Part shown: in pieces, positions 58,701-64,000 of the stretch
Position numbering within the stretch: position 1 is the stretch's first letter
Layout of the letters: the number at the start of each line of letters is the position of its first letter
Assembly (NCBI GenBank): GCA_002778095.1
Contig: PCDL01000012.1
Location: 1,922,001-1,986,000, forward strand
Length of the DNA: 64,000 nucleotides
Direction of reading: 5' to 3'
DNA from: Fragosphaeria purpurea
Taxonomy: Eukaryota; Ascomycota; Sordariomycetes; Ophiostomatales; Ophiostomataceae
The notes under the pieces: model-generated
The model's input: the letters and a program-made list of their open reading frames with translations, nothing else
The model's database searches: none
What the model was told of the DNA's origin: nothing
Translations under genes and position numbers: made by a program

Positions 58701-61700
58701 TCTGGAGGAGCCCACCGGCGTCGAAGAGCCTGTTACGGGCGCAGAAGAGCCTGCCGTGGTGGAGTCTGCAGCTGTGGCTACTGAGCCGGACTCCGTGGAG
58801 GAATCTCGTGCGATGGAGCAGCCCGGCATCGGAGAGGAAACGGCTCGGCCTGCAGAGGAGGCTGCCGCTGTGGCGGCGCCCACGGCCACGGAAGAGCCTG
58901 TCGCTTCAGAGCCGCCTGCCGTCGCGGAAGATGTTGGTGTCGAGGAGATTCCGGTTGCCGAACCTGCGGCGCCCGCAGAGGACGCTCCTGCTCCCGATGA
59001 GTCGGCTGTTGTTGCCGAGACGATCCTCACGGCAGAAGCAGGCGAACCGTCGGTAGAGGTACCCGGCATGGCAGTAGATGCAGCAACGGAAGCACCGGCA
59101 GATGCGGCAGACGTGTCAGACGCGGCACGGGAACAAGCACCAGCCGAGACACCGGAGCAGCCGATCGAGGCGGTGGAGGCCGATGTCCCTGCCGAGGCGC
59201 CTGCAAACGAAAGCGGCGAGTCAAGCCCTGACAATGAGCGTGCCGCAGTCTCCGAACAGCCTGTTGACACGGTCGCTGCGGCCGCTTCGGAAGACGACGA
59301 ACGTGCCGTCGCCCACGCTGAGGAAGCGTCGCCCCCAGCAGAGCCCACCGCTGTTGAGGACGAGGAAGCGGCAAAGGCCGCCGAGAGTGACACACCTCCC
59401 GTCGCGGCATCGCACGAAGCAGACGCATCTCCCGACGTCGAGGAGCTGCCAGTTTCCGCAGCGGCTACCACGGCCGAAATTGATGGGCCTGCGGAAGTTG
59501 TTGTCACTGGCATTGACGCTCCCGTTGAGACCGATGCCCCTGGCGACGAGCAGACGGCTCCCGGCGTTGACTCTCCCAACGAAGCCACAGCATCTCTTGA
59601 CGAAGCTGCCCCATCACACACGGAAGAGGTTCGTCAGGAGGTGGTCGCAGAAGATGTCGCACCCGAACGGCATGAAACCGATTTAGAGGAAGTCAACGAG
59701 GTGTCCGTCGAGGAGCAACATGCGTCGCAAGTGGACACCGTGGCGACGCCTGTTGCGAAGGAGCCAGTCTCTGAGGAGTCTGCTTCTGCGGATGCTGCAT
59801 CGCCACCTGAGGCCCTTCATGGCTCGTCCGAAGCAGAAGCTGTGCTCGAAGCAGCTGCCGCTGAGCCTGCAATGGAAAGCAAAGCTGTCGAGGCGGAGGA
59901 GGCAGCCGTTGTTGCACCCGTCGCATCTGCGCTTGATGAACATGAACCGGCAGCCCAACCAGAGGAACCTGTTCAACCGCAAGAGACTGCATCCGTGGAG
60001 CCCTCTCATCTCGAAGAGCACGCCGACGCACACGACGAGAACGTGCCGCTGCCGGCCAGTGAGCCCGATTCTGCAGTGGACGCAGTCGAGCCCGAGCCCG
60101 AGCCCGCCGTCGTCGAGGAGCCAGAAGCCGTTTCCGACGCCCGCGACATCCAGCATACGCCGATAGACCTTGACAACACAGAGCAAGAGCAAGGGCCTGA
60201 CGTTGCCTCGCTCGCACCCGTTGATGCCAAAGAAGCCGCCCACGAAGAGACGCCAGCTGTGGAAGCTGCAGGAGCTGTGGAAGTGGCGCCTACCGTCGAA
60301 CAACAGGACTCAGTACCGCCTACTCCGGACAAGACGGTGGAATCGACTCTAGAAGAAGCACCTATCGTTGAGTCCGCAGCAGAAGATTCTGAAGAAGCTC
60401 CCGGTTACGAACCAGCCGACCAGGCGCCAGAGACTGCCGTCAAAGTGGAGGAAGCTTTGGACGGGGAGACCGTTCCCATCCTCGGCGACGATGCCAATGA
60501 CAAGCCATCGCTGGCAGTGGGCGAAGCCTTCCCCGACGACGCAACAGTGCCAGTAGCCGAAATCGCTGCTGTTGCGCCTGCTCATGATGTGTATGCGCCG
60601 GTGGACGCGGATGCCGTCGCTGTGCTTGCTGAGCCTGCTGCACTCGCCGAGGCCGCCGACTCTTCGGAGGTCGGTACCACTGAGCGGGTTGAACCCGACG
60701 TTGTCGAATCCGCTGAAGCAGCCGTGCCCAGTGAAGTGGAGGCTGTAGAAGCCGCGGAGCCCGCCGAGCCTGTCGAGCCAAAAGCGGTGGAGATTGCCAC
60801 AGTCGTTGAGCCTGTTGAAACTGCTGAGCCCTCCGAAGCCACGAAGGCTGCTGAACCTGCTGAGGACGTTAAAGCCGTTGTTGCGGATGGTCAGACCGTC
60901 GAGGCTTCCGTACCAGGTGAGGCAGCCGAAGTTGCCGGGCTGGCCGACAATGCCGAACAGCGTGCGCCGGAAGAGTCCCGTTCCGTCGAGCTCGCCTCGG
61001 ACGAGCCGGCGGACATTGTTTCTGGCGGCGTTGCCGCCGAAGACGCAACAACCAGGGAGCCAGTGCCAGAAGCGTTGCCGGCCTCTGCGGCAGATGTCGA
61101 CACGGACGCGTCCGAAGCCATACCAGGAGACAAGGTGGCCGCCGTGGCGGACAAAACTGGGCCCTTGGAGCAACATCCAACTGGACGACCTGCCTCACCC
61201 ATGCTTGGAGCTGCGGACACCGCCGCCAAAGGACCCGGGGACCCGGTCGGCAGCAGCAGCACACTCGCCACGGCCGACAAAGACGCGCACAGCTATGTGC
61301 TGCCCGCGGCGTCCGTGGCGGCCCTGGCGGTGGCGACCGCGACAACCATCGTGGCAGTAGAAGGTGACGTCGGACCACTACCAACGCGGGCGGACCACAC
61401 CGCTTCTTCTTCCTCTTCCGGGCCAGGCCGCGTAGTCACTGCTGACACTGAGACTACCCCTAGCTTGGACAAACACGACGATGCTGAGCGAGAACCTGCA
61501 GCGGCTCTTGGTGAACCTGTCCCGCCTCTGGACCACGACACAGCACACGGGCCACGCGGTGGCGTCCCTGCTGGGGAGGGCGTACCTGTCTCTGAAGAAG
61601 TAGTCCAAAGCGCAGGAGCCACGGCGACCGATGACGCAAAGGCCACGGTGCCAGCGGACGCCGCGGCTGTCGTCACGGAATCCAAAGAAGAAGGTGCTCC

Positions 61701-64000
61701 AGGCGCACCGCAAGAGATGCCGCAGAAAGAGCAAACGGCGGATGTTGCTTCCGCAGAAACCGAAAAGCCTGTGGCGGACGAGCCGGTGACAACAACAAAC
61801 GACGCAGAGTCCGAGCCACACGATCTTCTGCTGGAGACCTCCGTCGCCGAGACTGCTGCTGCTCCTCTTGCTGAGCCGGAACCGGTTGTTGACACCGCTG
61901 CTGAGACTACTGCCGAACAACCTGTCGTCGAATCTTCTGACCCTGCTCCTGAGCAAGCTGCCGAGCTCGTGATCAAGACGGCAGCCGAGAGCGTCGGCGA
62001 CGCACCCGAGGCCGTGTCTGTGCCCACCATGGAGCCTGCCGCCGAATCTTTTGTTGAGCCTGCTGTTGAGTCTACAACGATCGCTGCGGAGATTGCTCTC
62101 GAGTCGGCTGTTGAAAATAACGCCCCGCCTGTCGTCGAGCCTATCGAGCCCGTCGAAGACGTCGAAGACGTCGAAGCCGTTGCTGAGCCTTCTGCTGAGC
62201 CTGAACTCGTCGAGGCTGTTTCTCCTGAGGTTGAGGCTGCAACTGAGCCCGTTGCTCAACCCGCACCCGAACACGTGCCGGAAGAAGCTGCTGAAGAACC
62301 GTCAGCTCACGAAACGCTCACCACGGCAGAACCTGCTGCAGTCGAAGAGCACGGCACGCATACCGCCGTGGCCGAGCCTGTAGCCTCGTCAGAACCAGAG
62401 GCCGAACTGCCACGTGAGGCGGCAGTGGATGTGGCTACCGGCAACGAGGACGATCTACCTGTAGCGAAGGAGAGCATGTCGGAGCAGGAGGTTGCACCCG
62501 ACACTCCCGGCCATGTTTCTCAGCCTATTGCCCCCATCGACAGTTCTCAGCAGGAGAAATCGTCAGCGGCCGAAGAGACATCTCTCGGCGAGGACTACGT
62601 CATAGTGGAAGACACTCCTGACGATGCTGGAACCCAAGAGCCGTCGTCGACGCCGTCTGATGCCCTTCCTGTTGCCGCTGCAGACGTTTCTGCCGCGCTT
62701 GCCAGCACGGCTCTCAACGACAACGGCGCGTCCGCTTTTGAGGCTGCGCCGAATGAGGCTGAAACCGCTACAGAAATCCATGTCGCATTTTCTCCCACCG
62801 CCGAGGAGGAGGAAGAGATTATCCTTCCGCGCGTCGACGAGTCTCCTCCTTCGTCTGAGGATCTCGGCCTTGACAAAGTCGATGCTGCCGCAGCGTCACC
62901 ATCTGTGGATGTGGCCCACGAGCTTGTTGCTCCTGCGGAAACAGGCCCTGTCACCAACGAAGAAGAGGTTTCTGAAGCCACTGCCGAATCAGAAGAAAAA
63001 TCAGCCACCGTGTCAGAACAAGCGCCTCGCGAAGACGTTCCATATGGAAAGGCGATTGACACAAGCTCAGATATTACGGTCGACAAGAAGCCAACAGCGG
63101 AGGTGACTGTCACGTCACTATCGGAAAACCTCACCCCATTGTCTGAGGATGAGGTCGGAGAAAGTGTTCAGCAGTTTGGACCTCCGACGGCCGAAATTCT
63201 GCCCGAAGGGAACAACGATTCCAACGAGCCGGCTTCCTCTTTCTTGACGGCAACTGAGAAGAGACTTCCAGCAGAAGAGGAAGCACCCGAAGCCACGTCA
63301 CAGCCTGCTGTCGTCGCTGAGGTCACCGAACCTGATGCCTCTGAGGAGAATGTTGAGCCCGTCTCCGCCGTTCTTGACGAGGTGGTGGCTCCGGCTCAGC
63401 CTTCAGAGAAACGAGAACCCAACGAGAATTCCCAAGAGGAACCTGCTCCTGCACTGCCGCCAACGTCTCAGCCAATTGACGACTTCGTCACACAAGACGC
63501 CGCCTCTGAAGACAAGCAGACGACCCAAGAAGCCAGCTTCTCACATTCGGGCGAAACGGTCGCCGTTGCTCTTGGGGCGGTAGCCGTTCTGAGCGGTACC
63601 GGCTTGGCCGGTGTGGCTGCCTACCGAGACGCCGGTGGCTACGCCAAGGACGTCGAGGAGCTGGAAAAACTCGCCACACTCGCGCCGTCGCCGGCGCCGC
63701 CAGACATGGCTTCTTCGGGCGAGCTTGTCGAAGCGGAAGAAGTCCGGTCGATCTCCTCGGGTCTTGGCGTGTCCCAAGTCATGGATGAGCCCGGGCCACT
63801 TTCCGAGTCGTTCACCGTTGTGGACCAGCCAGAGCCGAGTGCTTCGATGGGCTCGGACGGAGCCAGTGTAGCTGCGCAAAAGGTGGCGTTCCTCCATCGC
63901 TCGTCCGCGGACATGCTGACCGTCCGGCCGGGGATCAGCACCGAACTTCTCCGGGCCCCGACGCCGGCAGTGGTGATCCCGGATCTGGAGGATACGCAAG
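52786..64000 (+). CDS. Giant Ala/Glu/Pro-rich disordered protein, 3' end outside window
   Basis: Exon 1 is 52786-53137, then a 63-nt intron (donor GTGAGG, acceptor CTGCCCAG), then exon 2 from 53201, open to the window edge. This gives at least 3,717 residues with no stop. The first 60 residues, starting MERSLGGDIAVSEERIFDP, look ordered. They are followed by an acidic Asp/Glu block and a Lys-rich block (KKERKAKQKAAKAAKAG). From about residue 270 the protein is almost only Ala, Glu, Pro, Val, Asp, Ser and Thr in short irregular repeats, resembling involucrin- or PEVK-like sequence. Landmarks are KRVRF at 495-499, a [PVDA]n run near 1168-1208, a basic ERRKRRSS near 1655, and three hydrophobic Ala/Val stretches near 1500, 2820 and 3575. 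Composition becomes more ordinary after about 3590, so a C-terminal domain may lie beyond the window. I do not recognise the family. Function unknown. Confidence 0.85.
56353..56472 (+). repeat. 12-bp coding minisatellite, [PVDA]n
   Basis: Ten in-frame 12-bp units encode Pro/Ser-x-Asp-Ala. Six units (56389-56460) are identical copies of CCTGTCGATGCT and a seventh differs by one base, while those upstream are more diverged. Confidence 0.95.

Overview
The window looks like genomic DNA of a filamentous ascomycete (Pezizomycotina, most likely a Sordariomycete; this assignment is inferred from gene families, not tested). The genes have short GT-AG introns of 63-184 nt with yeast-like branch points (TACTAAC, TGCTAAC, GCTAAC), GC-rich third positions in coding DNA, pyrimidine-rich 5' leaders, and families typical of that group: a fungal Cys/His regulatory protein, a DUF3405 membrane protein, a DHA1 transporter, a CYP monooxygenase and a fungal-type Ten1. 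No tRNA, rRNA, CRISPR array or recognisable transposon was seen.

Layout, left to right. 1-9457: no gene I can support. 9458-14642 (+): one large regulatory-type gene, reconstructed from two long open frames separated by a 1.6 kb intron that carries a repeated hairpin motif. 16720-18850 (+): cytochrome P450 with three exons. 20391-21642 (+): small multi-pass membrane protein with a SAP/HeH-like N-terminus. 23403-26386 (-): DUF3405 type II membrane protein. 29315-31147 (-): DHA1-type MFS transporter. 33121-34656 (-): disordered poly-Q protein. 40309-41022 (+): small conserved protein with a His-rich tail. 43491-45500 (-): F-box protein. 45851-46363 (-): Ten1, the small telomere-capping CST subunit, in two exons. 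47257-48066 (+): Snf7/Vps32 ESCRT-III subunit in three exons, divergent from Ten1. 52786 to the right edge (+): start of a giant Ala/Glu/Pro-rich disordered protein, open for more than 3,700 codons and unfinished at the window end.

There is no sign that these genes form one pathway. They are a mix of housekeeping functions (Ten1, Snf7, F-box), secretory or membrane proteins, and one possible metabolism pair (P450 and MFS pump) that is too far apart, with unrelated genes between, to be called a cluster. Eleven genes in 64 kb is sparse for an ascomycete. The long spacers are mostly strand-biased leader or promoter DNA, homopolymer runs and small GTAC-rich repeats.

The most unusual items are the repeated hairpin array inside the long intron of the first gene, and the giant disordered protein with its PP1-docking-like motif, freshly expanded 12-bp minisatellite and three isolated Ala/Val-rich hydrophobic stretches.
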